Source: CAYFWF01 sp964346815 (GTDB lineage Bacteria; Acidobacteriota; Aminicenantia; Aminicenantales; Aminicenantaceae). From it: a stretch of 64,000 nt of DNA. The notes beneath the pieces are model-generated. The model was not told the origin of the DNA and did not search any database. It was given only the letters and a program-made list of their open reading frames with translations. Made by a program: the position numbers and the translations under genes. Where the stretch lies: assembly GCA_964346815.1 (NCBI GenBank), contig CAYFWF010000007.1, forward strand, positions 1-64,000. Direction: 5' to 3'. Each line of letters opens with the position of its first letter. Positions within the stretch are counted from its first letter, which is position 1. Below are positions 41,607-50,694 of this stretch, piece by piece.

Positions 41607-42923
41607 ATGGAAGAGAGAAAAGAAAAGACTAAAAGGATCATGTCCCGGCGGGAATTTATAAAGACAAGTTCAGCGGTTTCTTTGGCCGCAGCCGTATCGC
41701 GAGTCGGGCCTGTGTTCGCTTCTGGGAAGGACAAGATCCGGGTCGGTCTTATCGGATGCGGTGGAAGGGGTACGGGAGCAGCTATCGATTGTGTCAGCTC
41801 TTCTAACGACGTGGTGATCACAGCCCTGGGGGATCTCTTCCAGGACTGTTGGCAGAATTCGTTGGAGAGACTCCAGGCAAAGGTTCCCAAGGAATGTCTT
41901 GCTGTTTCGCCCGACACGTGCTTTTCCGGTTTCGATGCATACAGAAAAGTTCTGTCAACTGACGCCGATATGGTTATCATGGCGTCTCCACCCCATTTCC
42001 GTCCCAAACACCTGAAAGCGGCTGTAGAGGCAGGAAAACACATATTCACGGAAAAGCCGGTTGCCGTGGATCCCGTAGGAGTACGTTCGGTGATCAAAAG
42101 CTCGGAATTGGCCGTACAGAACGGCCTGGCTATCGTAGCCGGAACCCAACGCCGGCACCAGAACCACTACCTGGAGATCACCAAGCGTGTCCATAACGGC
42201 GATATCGGGAAGATCGTAGCCGGACAGTGCTACTGGAACATGGGAGCCCTGTGGCTCAGAAGGGCTTATGATAACTGGATAAACTATCAATCAGGGGAGT
42301 GGTCGGATATGGAATGGCAAATCAGAAACTGGCTTTTCTTGACCTGGCTGTCTGGAGACCACATCGTGGAGCAGCACGTACATAACCTCGATGTCATTAA
42401 CTGGATGATCGGCTCTCCCCCGGCGAAATGCGCTGGGATGGGGGGCCGACAGGTTCGCACCGGACAGGAATTCGGCAACATCTTCGATCATTTCTCCGTC
42501 GAATATGAATATCCTAACGGGGCCCGGGTCATGAGCATGTGCCGCCAGACGCCCGGATGCACGGATAAGGTGTCCGAGAGGGTTATCGGCACCAAGGGTT
42601 TTGCCTATACGGATGGAGCCAACGGATATATAAGGGGAGCCAATGCCTTCACCATCGATAAGGAATCGCCCAATCCTTATGTACAAGAGCATGCAGACCT
42701 CATCGCCAGCATCAGAAATGGAGAACCTCTGAATGAGGGAAAGCGGGTCGCGGAAAGCACGCTCACGGCTATCATGGGCCGGATGAGCGCCTATACAGGC
42801 CGTGCATTGAGCTGGGACTGGGTGATGAATGCTTCCAAACTGGATCTTTCCCCTCCCCGATATGAATTCGGCGATTTGCCCGTCGCGCCTGTTGCCGTAC
42901 CAGGGAAAACAGAACTCGTTTGA
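41607..42923 (+). CDS. Tat-exported Gfo/Idh/MocA oxidoreductase
   Basis: A 438-residue oxidoreductase with a twin-arginine signal (MSRREFIKTSSAVSLAAAV), the Rossmann motif GLIGCGGRGTGAA and EKP in FTEKPVAVD. It contains NWLFLTWLSGDHIVEQHVHNLDV near residue 245, in which HxxxN lies in the putative catalytic region of this subfamily. GGAGG precedes the ATG. It is preceded (23 bp) by the Tat isomerase gene and followed (39 bp) by a second Tat oxidoreductase gene. Probably a periplasmic sugar dehydrogenase or redox epimerase with tightly bound NAD(P). Confidence 0.85.
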   Translation: MEERKEKTKRIMSRREFIKTSSAVSLAAAVSRVGPVFASGKDKIRVGLIGCGGRGTGAAIDCVSSSNDVVITALGDLFQDCWQNSLERLQAKVPKECLAVSPDTCFSGFDAYRKVLSTDADMVIMASPPHFRPKHLKAAVEAGKHIFTEKPVAVDPVGVRSVIKSSELAVQNGLAIVAGTQRRHQNHYLEITKRVHNGDIGKIVAGQCYWNMGALWLRRAYDNWINYQSGEWSDMEWQIRNWLFLTWLSGDHIVEQHVHNLDVINWMIGSPPAKCAGMGGRQVRTGQEFGNIFDHFSVEYEYPNGARVMSMCRQTPGCTDKVSERVIGTKGFAYTDGANGYIRGANAFTIDKESPNPYVQEHADLIASIRNGEPLNEGKRVAESTLTAIMGRMSAYTGRALSWDWVMNASKLDLSPPRYEFGDLPVAPVAVPGKTELV

Positions 42924-42962
42924 TAAAAAATTCCATTCAATAAAAAATTTGGCAGGATAAAA

Positions 42963-44285
42963 ATGGAGAAGAAGCGAAAGAAGATGAACCGGAGGCAGTT
43001 TTTAAAACTGTCTGCGGCAGCCGCCGGGGCAGTCGGTTTTCCCCACATCGTTCCGGCATCCGTTCTCGGAAGGCCCAGAGCCATGGCTCCTTCTGACCGC
43101 GTTGTCATGGCTGGCATCGGTTTTGGCATGATGGGTATTCCCAACATGGAGGCCTTTCTGGAAAAGGATGAGGTGCAGTGGGTGGCGGTGTGCGATTTGG
43201 ATGAAAACCATTTAAAAAGAGCCCGGGATATCGTCAGCCAGAAGTACGGCAATCAGGACTGTGCGGTCTACAGAGATTACCGTGAACTTTACCAGCGTTC
43301 GGATATCGACGCGGTGTCCATAGCGGTTCCTGATCACTGGCATGCCCTCCTGGTCATCGATGCTGCCCGGGCAGGCTTCGATATCTATGGAGAAAAACCG
43401 CTGTCCCATGACCTGTCGGAAGGAAGGGCCATGTGCGAGGCGGTGGAGCGCTATGGGCGCGTCTGGCAGACAGGAAGCTGGCAGCGTTCAGTCGCCAATT
43501 TCCACCACGCCTGTGAGCTGGTCAGGAATGGACGCATCGGCAAAATCTTGAAGGTAGAGGTGGGACTTCCCCAGGGACATTATGATTTTGCCGGAACAGC
43601 CCATCTTAACACCTACGGATCTCCACCCGAAGAATTGAATTATGATTTCTGGATCGGACCGGCTCCTTACAGCCAGTACTGTACGGCCCGGGTTCATATG
43701 AACTGGCGCTGGGTGATGGATTTCGGAGGTGGTCAGTTGATGGACTGGGTGGGACACCATGTGGATATCGCGCACTGGGGAATGGGCTTTGATCACACCG
43801 GTCCCGTTGAAATCCAGGGTTGGGGAGAGTTTCCCCGGCACGGAATCTGGGACAGTCCGACACGCTATTACTTGAAGGCAAAATATTCTGACGGCACTCC
43901 GATGGACATCGCGGGCGGGTTTGACGAAATTCGAGGCGGAACAAAATGGATCGGGGAACACGGCTGGATATGGGTCAATCGAGGAGCTCAGGAAACCTAT
44001 CCTGCCGAGATCTGGAATGAGTCCATAAGCCCGCGTGAAACCCGGCTGTACAAGAGCCGTGATCATTATCAGAATTTCCTCGACTGTGTGAAAAGCCGGG
44101 AAAAAACGATTACCCCCATAGAAACCGCGCATCGTTCGGCAAGTGTCGGACACCTGGGAGTGATCGCCATAGAACTTGGACGCAAGATACGGTGGGATCC
44201 CGAAACAGAGACCATCCTGGATGACCCAGAAGCCACAAGGCTGCTGGGCCGGGCTTACCGAAGCCCCTGGCAGCTCGGTCTCTAG
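42963..44285 (+). CDS. Tat-exported Gfo/Idh/MocA oxidoreductase
   Basis: A 440-residue oxidoreductase. Twin-arginine signal MNRRQFLKLSAAAAGAVGF, the nucleotide motif AGIGFGMMGIPNM (a variant of GxGxxG), EKP in YGEKPLSHD. Further conserved blocks are LNYDFWIGPAPYSQYC and MDWVGHHVDIAHWGMGFD, the GxHxxDIxxW type catalytic region. The C-terminus ends RAYRSPWQL, as in related exported members. It lies 39 bp after the previous oxidoreductase gene and 14 bp before the ThuA/HEAT gene, so all four genes from 40651 to 47158 are likely one operon. Confidence 0.85.
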   Translation: MEKKRKKMNRRQFLKLSAAAAGAVGFPHIVPASVLGRPRAMAPSDRVVMAGIGFGMMGIPNMEAFLEKDEVQWVAVCDLDENHLKRARDIVSQKYGNQDCAVYRDYRELYQRSDIDAVSIAVPDHWHALLVIDAARAGFDIYGEKPLSHDLSEGRAMCEAVERYGRVWQTGSWQRSVANFHHACELVRNGRIGKILKVEVGLPQGHYDFAGTAHLNTYGSPPEELNYDFWIGPAPYSQYCTARVHMNWRWVMDFGGGQLMDWVGHHVDIAHWGMGFDHTGPVEIQGWGEFPRHGIWDSPTRYYLKAKYSDGTPMDIAGGFDEIRGGTKWIGEHGWIWVNRGAQETYPAEIWNESISPRETRLYKSRDHYQNFLDCVKSREKTITPIETAHRSASVGHLGVIAIELGRKIRWDPETETILDDPEATRLLGRAYRSPWQLGL

Positions 44286-44299
44286 GAGGAGAATTTCAG

Positions 44300-47158
44300 A
44301 TGGAAAGACGGAAAAAAATGAAGCTGGGGAAAGGGAAAAATCATTCCTGGAACGGATTTGCAGCTCAGTTTTTAGCCTGGACAGTGATCGCCGGGATGTT
44401 TTCTCCGATTCTGTGTGCATCTCCTCCTCCATCCAGCATAGAAGCTCTGATCGTCACAGGCCAAAACACCCATGACTGGAGGACCAGCAGTTCGGCCCTC
44501 CAGCAGATGCTGGAAGATACAGAACTGTTCGAAGTCACTAAAGCTGTCAGTCCGGCCGAGGGCGAAAACATGGAAGAATTCTTGCCGGATTTTGCATCTT
44601 ATCAACTGGTCGTTCTCGACTACAGCGGCGAGGAATGGTCAGATATCGCAAAAAAGGCCTTTGTCAATTATGTGCACTCCGGGGGAGGGGTGGTCGTTTA
44701 CCACGGAGCCAACAACACCTTTGCTGGATGGAAGGAATACAACCAGATTATCGGCATCGGAGGTTGGGACGGCCGGGATGAGACGTCGGGTCCCTATGTC
44801 TATTGGAAAGATGGGAAAGCCGTCAAGGATGAAAGCCCTGGTATCGGAGGGCAGCACACCACTCCCTATGCATTCGAGGTCGTCAACAGAGATAGGACTC
44901 ATCCTATCATCCGGGGATTACCTGAAAAATGGATGCATGCCCAGGACGAACTGTACGGACTTTTGCGCGGCCCTGCCGAGAACCTGCATATCCTGGCCAC
45001 CGCCTACAGCGATCCCTCCCACCTTGGAACTGGCCGGCATGAGCCGATACTGTTTACGGTCCGGTTCGGGGAGGGCCGGATTTTCCATACTGTTTTGGGT
45101 CATGCAGGAGGAGAGCAGCCACCGACAGCCCTTGAATGCGTAGGATTTATCATCACCTTCCAGAGGGGAGCAGAGTGGGCAGCTACAGGAGAAGTGACCC
45201 AGGATGTGCCGGGATATTTTCCTGCTATCTCTAAAGACTACGGAACCCCCGATGATGTGCGGCGCTGGACAGATTTTCGACCTCCAGATCTAACCGAGAT
45301 TTTAGAAAAGGTTTCGGGATTTGATTACGGAAAGGATGAGGAGGTGCTATCGGATCTTCGTGATTATGTGCACGCTGTACGCCGCTTTCCGAAGGCTAGG
45401 GAGAGATGCGAGAAGCATCTGGCTGGATTCCTCGAATCCGATACCACCCTGGCGGCTAAAATGGCTGTCTCCCGCCATTTAAGGGAGATCGGCTCTGCGG
45501 TTTCTGTTCCTGTGCTGGCAAAAATGCTCGACCGGGAAGAAACATCCGATCTGGCGCGCTATGCCCTCGAAAAAATTGCAGATGCATCGGCAGAGAAGGC
45601 CCTGATCCAGAGCCTGGGCAAAACGAGCGGGAAGACAAGGCTCGGAATCCTGTCCTCGCTGGGGAATCGGAGCGCCCAAAAAGCTGTGCCCTATCTGGAG
45701 AAATTCTTGAACGGAACGGATGAGGCTGAAGCAGCTGCCTCTGCCACGGCATTGGGACGGATCGCTGGTCCCAAGGCCGCCGATGTTCTCTTCCAGGCTC
45801 TTTCCCACACCTCAGGACAGCTGCGAGCTCAGGTAGCTTCATCGCTGTTGAGTTGTGGAGAGGAGTCTATGGCAAACAACGATTCTGATGAAGCCGCAGG
45901 AATCTATGAGACATTGATGCAGGCTGAACTCCCATTACACTTGCGTCAAGCCGCCTTCAGCGGAAGGCTTGCGGTGTTGGGAAAAGAAGCCAAGGGAGTC
46001 ATCCTGGGCGTTCTTAAAGGCAGGGATCCGGAATGGTATCAGCCAGCCATCTCGTGTGTGAAGGAGGTATTCAATGAGTCGGACATCCAGGAAGTGTGTG
46101 CGGTTCTGCCTGGACTGCCGCCGGAGAGCCAGGTTCAACTTCTCCAGGTTTTGTCACACTTTCGGGTGAAGCCTGCTCTAGATTCAGCAACCCGGGCTTC
46201 CAGGAACGAAAGTGAAGACATAAGGATTGCGGCTTTGCATGCGCTTGAAAGCATAGGCGATGCAGCCACCGTGGAGCTTCTCGCTCATCATGCTGCCGAA
46301 TCTAGAGGGCGGGAACAGGAGGCCGCCCGGAATAGCCTCTGGAGCTTAAAAGGAGAGGATGTGGATCAGGCCATCTTGTCGAACCTGGCCAAAGAGAAGA
46401 ATCCAGATGTGCAGAAAGAATTGATCATGAGCATCGGAGAGAGACGGATCCGGAAGGGGTTGAATTGGCTTCTGTCCAAAGCCCGCTCTGCGGATGCCAG
46501 AACTCGCCAGCAGGCCATAAAAGCGCTCAAGAATGTCGCCTCTCCTTCGGACCTTCCGCTGCTGGTAGATCTTCTCATCTCGGTTGAGAAAGAACGGGAC
46601 CAGATGGAAATGGCCAGCACTATCGCTGCCGTAGCAATGAAAGATCCGCAAGAAGAGGGTCGGTCAAAGCCTGTTATCGATGTCCTGCCAGAAGTATCGG
46701 AAATCCCGATCCGGCGGGCTCTCTACAGAACGTTGGGAAAGATAGGAGACGACAGTTCCCTGCCCATATTGCGGTCAGCCCTCGAGGAAGCGAACCTCGA
46801 TATACAGGATGCGGCTGTTCGGGCTCTCGCCGACTGGCCTACTACTGCAGCCCAGGAAAACCTGCTCCATATCGCCCGTACATCCGCAAATCCTGTTCAT
46901 AAAATATTGTCTCTGCAGTCCTACATCCGGATGGTGGAAGTGGAAAGGTACCGATCGCCTGAAAGAGCCATCGATTCTCTTCGAGACGTCTTGGGTATAA
47001 GCCGCCCAGAGGAGAAAAAAATCATCCTCGGCATCCTTCCGACCTTTGCCTCAGAAGAGGCGCTGGAACTGGCCGAAATGCTGCTTCAAGAGAAAGAGGT
47101 GGAGGCTGAAGCCAAAATAGCCATCGAAAAAATCAAAGAAAAACTCCTTGAAGATTAA
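44300..47158 (+). CDS. Secreted ThuA-domain plus HEAT-repeat protein
   Basis: A 952-residue exported protein. The ATG follows AGGAGGAG. A basic N-terminus and hydrophobic segment (FLAWTVIAGMFSPILCAS) form a signal peptide. The ThuA domain (about 50-300) is a glutamine-amidotransferase-like fold: IEALIVTGQNTHDWRTSS, VHSGGGVVVYHGANNTFAGW, GRIFHTVLGHAGG. ThuA proteins are implicated in trehalose and keto-sugar use. Residues about 330-950 are HEAT repeats (for example AVSRHLREIGSAVSVPVLAKM, ALHALESIGDAATVELLAHH), similar in style to the DUF1080/HEAT protein at 32455. Probably a sugar-binding or processing protein on a scaffold, belonging to the operon of Tat oxidoreductases and isomerase. Confidence 0.85.
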   Translation: MERRKKMKLGKGKNHSWNGFAAQFLAWTVIAGMFSPILCASPPPSSIEALIVTGQNTHDWRTSSSALQQMLEDTELFEVTKAVSPAEGENMEEFLPDFASYQLVVLDYSGEEWSDIAKKAFVNYVHSGGGVVVYHGANNTFAGWKEYNQIIGIGGWDGRDETSGPYVYWKDGKAVKDESPGIGGQHTTPYAFEVVNRDRTHPIIRGLPEKWMHAQDELYGLLRGPAENLHILATAYSDPSHLGTGRHEPILFTVRFGEGRIFHTVLGHAGGEQPPTALECVGFIITFQRGAEWAATGEVTQDVPGYFPAISKDYGTPDDVRRWTDFRPPDLTEILEKVSGFDYGKDEEVLSDLRDYVHAVRRFPKARERCEKHLAGFLESDTTLAAKMAVSRHLREIGSAVSVPVLAKMLDREETSDLARYALEKIADASAEKALIQSLGKTSGKTRLGILSSLGNRSAQKAVPYLEKFLNGTDEAEAAASATALGRIAGPKAADVLFQALSHTSGQLRAQVASSLLSCGEESMANNDSDEAAGIYETLMQAELPLHLRQAAFSGRLAVLGKEAKGVILGVLKGRDPEWYQPAISCVKEVFNESDIQEVCAVLPGLPPESQVQLLQVLSHFRVKPALDSATRASRNESEDIRIAALHALESIGDAATVELLAHHAAESRGREQEAARNSLWSLKGEDVDQAILSNLAKEKNPDVQKELIMSIGERRIRKGLNWLLSKARSADARTRQQAIKALKNVASPSDLPLLVDLLISVEKERDQMEMASTIAAVAMKDPQEEGRSKPVIDVLPEVSEIPIRRALYRTLGKIGDDSSLPILRSALEEANLDIQDAAVRALADWPTTAAQENLLHIARTSANPVHKILSLQSYIRMVEVERYRSPERAIDSLRDVLGISRPEEKKIILGILPTFASEEALELAEMLLQEKEVEAEAKIAIEKIKEKLLED

Positions 47159-47275
47159 TTTTGAAGAGCTAATTCTCATGCTTTCCCTTGAGCATCTTCG
47201 CTTTTCGATAAACATTTAGATTTCTTAGAAACGCTAACTGTTTTCTTATTTGTATTCACAAATAAAAAAAATTTC

Positions 47276-47304
47276 TTGACATTTGGTATAATATGTTTTA
47301 TTAG
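47276..47304 (+). promoter_or_regulatory. Promoter of the PadR-permease operon
   Basis: TTGACA (47276-47281) with TATTAG (47299-47304) 17 nt further on. A better-looking TATAAT at 47287-47292 is only 5 nt from TTGACA, so it cannot pair with it. The -10 region is covered by the inverted repeat at 47290-47316, as expected for repression. Confidence 0.5.
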
Positions 47305-47316
47305 TGAATACATATT
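47290..47316. promoter_or_regulatory. Putative PadR operator
   Basis: AATATGT (47290-47296) and ACATATT (47310-47316) are exact reverse complements with a 13-nt spacer. PadR-type repressors typically bind ATGT...ACAT dyads, and this one overlaps the -10 element just before the padR-like gene, so autorepression is likely. Confidence 0.6.
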
Positions 47317-47332
47317 GCATGGAGGATCGACA

Positions 47333-47659
47333 ATGGTTTTGCTCTCACGCTCCGAAGAGATTGTGCTGGTCGCTATCTGGAAGCTTCAAGAAAATGCTTA
47401 CGGGGTAGCGATCCGTGATCAAGTCAATCAGACGATAGGATATGAATGGTCGGTTGGCGCAATCTATGCTCCCCTCCACCGCTTGGAAAAGAAGGGGTTG
47501 GTTAGAACGGTCAAAGGCGAGCCGACTTCTGAAAGAGGTGGACGGAGCAAAATCTATTACCAAGTGACTCAGGATGGAAAAAGGGCTCTCCATCGAATGA
47601 AGCGTGTCCACGATACCATCTGGCAGGATGCCCCTGCCTTAGGATTGAAGAAATCATGA
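47333..47659 (+). CDS. PadR-family transcriptional regulator
   Basis: A 108-residue winged-helix regulator. I start at ATG 47333, preceded by GGAGG; a frame from 47276 would include the promoter. Family blocks are SRSEEIVLVAIWKLQENAYGVAI, SVGAIYAPLHRLEKKGLV (recognition helix) and GRSKIYYQVTQDGKRAL (wing). It probably represses the downstream permease gene, whose start overlaps its stop by 4 bp, and itself, through the dyad at 47290-47316. The inducer of this type is often a hydrophobic or toxic compound, but none can be inferred here. Confidence 0.9.
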   Translation: MVLLSRSEEIVLVAIWKLQENAYGVAIRDQVNQTIGYEWSVGAIYAPLHRLEKKGLVRTVKGEPTSERGGRSKIYYQVTQDGKRALHRMKRVHDTIWQDAPALGLKKS

Positions 47660-50229
47660 GGAAAAAACCTCCTCTCCAACGACCTCCAAAGATTGCGCAT
47701 TGGTTATTGGAGCGCTTCGTAAACAAAGACATACGCTATTCAGCTCTCGGCGATTTTGAGGAAATATATGCTACGCTCGCAGAATATGAAGGAACCTTTC
47801 TGGCTAAATTTTGGTATTGGAAGCAGGTTGTTAAATCACTTCCTTTGTTCATCGCCGATTCTTTCTATTGGAGATTTTACATGCTTCAAAACTATCTTAA
47901 AGTTGTCCTTCGAAGAATGATGAGGCAAAAGGTTTTTTCATTTATCAACATCGCTGGATTGGCCATTGGCATGGCAGTCTGCATTTTGATCCTCCTGTGG
48001 GTGCAGGACGAGTTAAGCTATGACAGGTTTCATCAGAATGCTGAAAATATCTATCGAGTGGTTATGAACGATCAAAGGTACGGCATGGTATGGCCGGTCG
48101 TATCTATCCCACTAGGTCCTGCGCTCAGACAAGAATTCCCAGAAATCACAGATTCTGTCAGGATATTTGATTTTATCGGCCTTGCCACTAGGGGAGAAAA
48201 AAAATTTGATGAGATTGGCGCCTTCGTTGATCCATCTTTTTTCAACATTTTTTCCTTTAAGTTTGTCGAGGGAGATTCACGGACAGCGCTTCAAGATCCA
48301 ACTTCTATAGTTTTATCCCAGGGATTGGCAAAAAAAATATTCGGCAACGAGGATCCAATCGGAGAGAATCTTAAACTGAATAATGACCTCGACTTGAATG
48401 TAACAGGTGTGATTGAAGATATGCCTCAGAACTCGCACCTTCATCTTGCCTTTCTAGCTTCTTTTAAAATCTTCGAGCAGAAGGACCGGGATCCGACAAA
48501 CTGGGGACGTTTTCAGGTCTATACGTATATTCAGCTTCAGGATCATACCCTTATGGAGAGCGTCAAGAAAAAAATCGCTGGCATTTTGCAGGAACACGGG
48601 GTCAGATCAGGACCGAAGCTCGAGCTTGAGCCAATGACCCGGATACACCTCTACGCCCAGGATGGAGGGGGAAATATTCTCTATGTATACATATTTTCCA
48701 TTATTGCCATATTTATTCTGGTGATCGCCTGTATTAATTTTATGAATCTAACAACGGCCCGATCATCCACCAGAACTAAAGAGATTGGGATGAGAAAGGT
48801 CACTGGTGCCCAAAGGACTGATCTCATCAAACAATTCTTGGGAGAATCTGTGCTCATTTCCCTCATTGCACTGGCCTTTGCGATAGTTCTCGTTATTCTG
48901 ATGCTTCCCGCATTCAATGATTTGGCCAACAAGCAGATGACTTTTTTCCCTGATAACAGTGGAAACTTGATACCAGGATTTTTAGGAATTGTGATTTTTA
49001 CCGGCCTGCTTGCCGGAGGTTACCCCGCGTTCTTTCTTTCATCTTTTAAACCCTCGAATATACTCCGTGGATCGCTGACTCCTACAAGTAGAGGAAAACA
49101 AAAAACGCTGTTCAGGAAAGCACTCGTCGTTTTCCAGTTTGCCATATCTGTTTTTATGATCATTTCCACCTTGGTGATTTTCCGGCAGCTCCATTTTATC
49201 AGCAACAGAAATTTGGGTTTTCAAAAAAAGCATGTTCTCTCCATCCCCATGAGAGGTAACAGTTCACAGGTTTATGAAGCCTTTAAGAGTGAGTTGCTGA
49301 GGGATCCAGGGATTCAGAATGTTACTGCAGTCTCTGAAAGCCCCATAGTGATAGGCAAAATCCATATGGGTTATGAATGGGAAGGAAAAGATCCGGATAA
49401 AGAATCGCGCATGTATGAAATTTTGGTTGACCATGATTTTGTTAATACAATGAATATGACTATTGTCCAGGGAAGAGACTTTTCCAGAGAATACACAACC
49501 GATGCTTCAAAGGCATTTATTCTGAATGAAGCTGCTGTGAAATACATGGATATTGAATCCCCGGTTGGGAAAGATTTTTCATTTGGTGCACGAGAAGGGA
49601 CGATTATAGGGATTGTGAAAGATTTTCATTTCAGGCCGCTTCATGAAGAAATCGAGCCCTTGGTTATGTTCATTGAACCAGAAAAATTCAACTACCTCTG
49701 CATTAAAATCGAATCAGAGGTCTCTGGGCTGCCCGGGATTATTGAATATATCGAAAGGCTGTGGAAAAAATTTGAGCCTAGTTTTCCCTTCAGCTATAAT
49801 TTTCTGGATGAAACTTTTGACTGGCTCTACAGGAGTGAACAAAGAACGGGGAGAATTTTTGGATATTTTACATTCCTGGCTATTTTTGTTTCTTGTTTAG
49901 GTATATTCGGTCTTGCTGCGCAAATATCAGAACAACGCGCCAAAGAAATTGGGATTAGAAAAGTAATGGGAGCATCTGTGTCCGGGATTGCATTGCTCCT
50001 CTCCAAAGATTTCATGAAGTGGATTATGATCGCGAATGTGATTGCCTGGCCTTCAGCCTATTATGCCGTGAAAAAATGGCTTCAGAATTTTGCGTACCGC
50101 GCAAATTTGGGTGTTGAAATCTTCATTTTCGCTTTTACAATTGCTTTTTTTATCGCATTGATAACCGTTAGTTTCCAGGTAATACGTGTTGCTCTATCCA
50201 ATCCTGTGGACTCCCTCCGCTACGAATAG
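47656..50229 (+). CDS. FtsX/MacB-type ABC transporter permease with N-terminal prefix domain
   Basis: An 857-residue membrane protein. Residues 1-75 (RPPKIAHWLLERFVNKDIRY) are the soluble prefix domain often found in PadR-paired permeases. Two FtsX units follow: a first TM helix (VFSFINIAGLAIGMAVCIL), a large periplasmic domain, three TM helices (about 345-470), then a second repeat ending with three C-terminal helices. ARSSTRTKEIGMRKVTGA and SEQRAKEIGIRKVMGA, the cytoplasmic loop of each unit, confirm the MacB-type duplication. No ATPase gene is in the window, so its partner is elsewhere. Such permeases export toxins, peptides or lipoproteins. It is translationally coupled to the PadR gene. 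Confidence 0.85.
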   Translation: MRKKPPLQRPPKIAHWLLERFVNKDIRYSALGDFEEIYATLAEYEGTFLAKFWYWKQVVKSLPLFIADSFYWRFYMLQNYLKVVLRRMMRQKVFSFINIAGLAIGMAVCILILLWVQDELSYDRFHQNAENIYRVVMNDQRYGMVWPVVSIPLGPALRQEFPEITDSVRIFDFIGLATRGEKKFDEIGAFVDPSFFNIFSFKFVEGDSRTALQDPTSIVLSQGLAKKIFGNEDPIGENLKLNNDLDLNVTGVIEDMPQNSHLHLAFLASFKIFEQKDRDPTNWGRFQVYTYIQLQDHTLMESVKKKIAGILQEHGVRSGPKLELEPMTRIHLYAQDGGGNILYVYIFSIIAIFILVIACINFMNLTTARSSTRTKEIGMRKVTGAQRTDLIKQFLGESVLISLIALAFAIVLVILMLPAFNDLANKQMTFFPDNSGNLIPGFLGIVIFTGLLAGGYPAFFLSSFKPSNILRGSLTPTSRGKQKTLFRKALVVFQFAISVFMIISTLVIFRQLHFISNRNLGFQKKHVLSIPMRGNSSQVYEAFKSELLRDPGIQNVTAVSESPIVIGKIHMGYEWEGKDPDKESRMYEILVDHDFVNTMNMTIVQGRDFSREYTTDASKAFILNEAAVKYMDIESPVGKDFSFGAREGTIIGIVKDFHFRPLHEEIEPLVMFIEPEKFNYLCIKIESEVSGLPGIIEYIERLWKKFEPSFPFSYNFLDETFDWLYRSEQRTGRIFGYFTFLAIFVSCLGIFGLAAQISEQRAKEIGIRKVMGASVSGIALLLSKDFMKWIMIANVIAWPSAYYAVKKWLQNFAYRANLGVEIFIFAFTIAFFIALITVSFQVIRVALSNPVDSLRYE

Positions 50230-50283
50230 TCTTCCATCCCATCCCAGAAAAACAATATGGCGGTCTATCTTACCTGAATTTAT

Positions 50284-50496
50284 ATGGACGATGGAGCCCG
50301 ACAGAAGTCTGAATCCGCTTACAGGGCAACCGGAAAGAGATACGATGCGGGCAAATCGTGTGTGAGATTTAAAAATATAGAGGACCTTCCCCTCGGTTTG
50401 ATCGGAGACAGCATCGCCTCATTGGAAATGGATGAATTCGCAAACCGCGTCAGAGCCGTGCATCCTTCGCGGAAGAGGAAAGGTCGTTCTTCATAA
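50284..50496 (+). pseudogene. C-terminal remnant of a DUF1801 (YdhG-like) protein
   Basis: The frame encodes SCVRFKNIEDLPLGLIGDSI followed by ASLEMDEFANRV, which is the conserved C-terminal end of DUF1801 proteins; the N-terminal two thirds are missing and the frame is closed by a TGA at 50275-50277. A stretch of 54 bp separates it from the permease gene. It seems to be a decayed gene; a functional short product of 70 residues is less likely. Confidence 0.5.
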
Positions 50497-50694
50497 TCTA
50501 TAGAGTTTTACCGAAAGCCGGCTTCGATAGAAAATATCTCGAAATTGAGAGGCTTTGGAACTCTCAAAATCAGTCAGGGTCTATATCAAGAAATTGCAAC
50601 CTGCACTTTGAAAATTTAGGCCGTTTGGATTAGTATATACCTGAATTGGCGAGAGTGATGTTTCATTCCCCTTATCTAAACAGGAGGTACGCTT

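Noticed and set aside
43488..44432. Long reverse frame of 314 codons opposite an oxidoreductase gene
   Set aside because: Shadow of a gene with strong Gfo/Idh/MocA motifs; no ribosome site or domain on this strand.
47287..47292. TATAAT as the -10 element of the PadR promoter
   Set aside because: It is only 5 nt from TTGACA, too close for a functional pair; TATTAG at 47299 has the correct 17-nt spacing.
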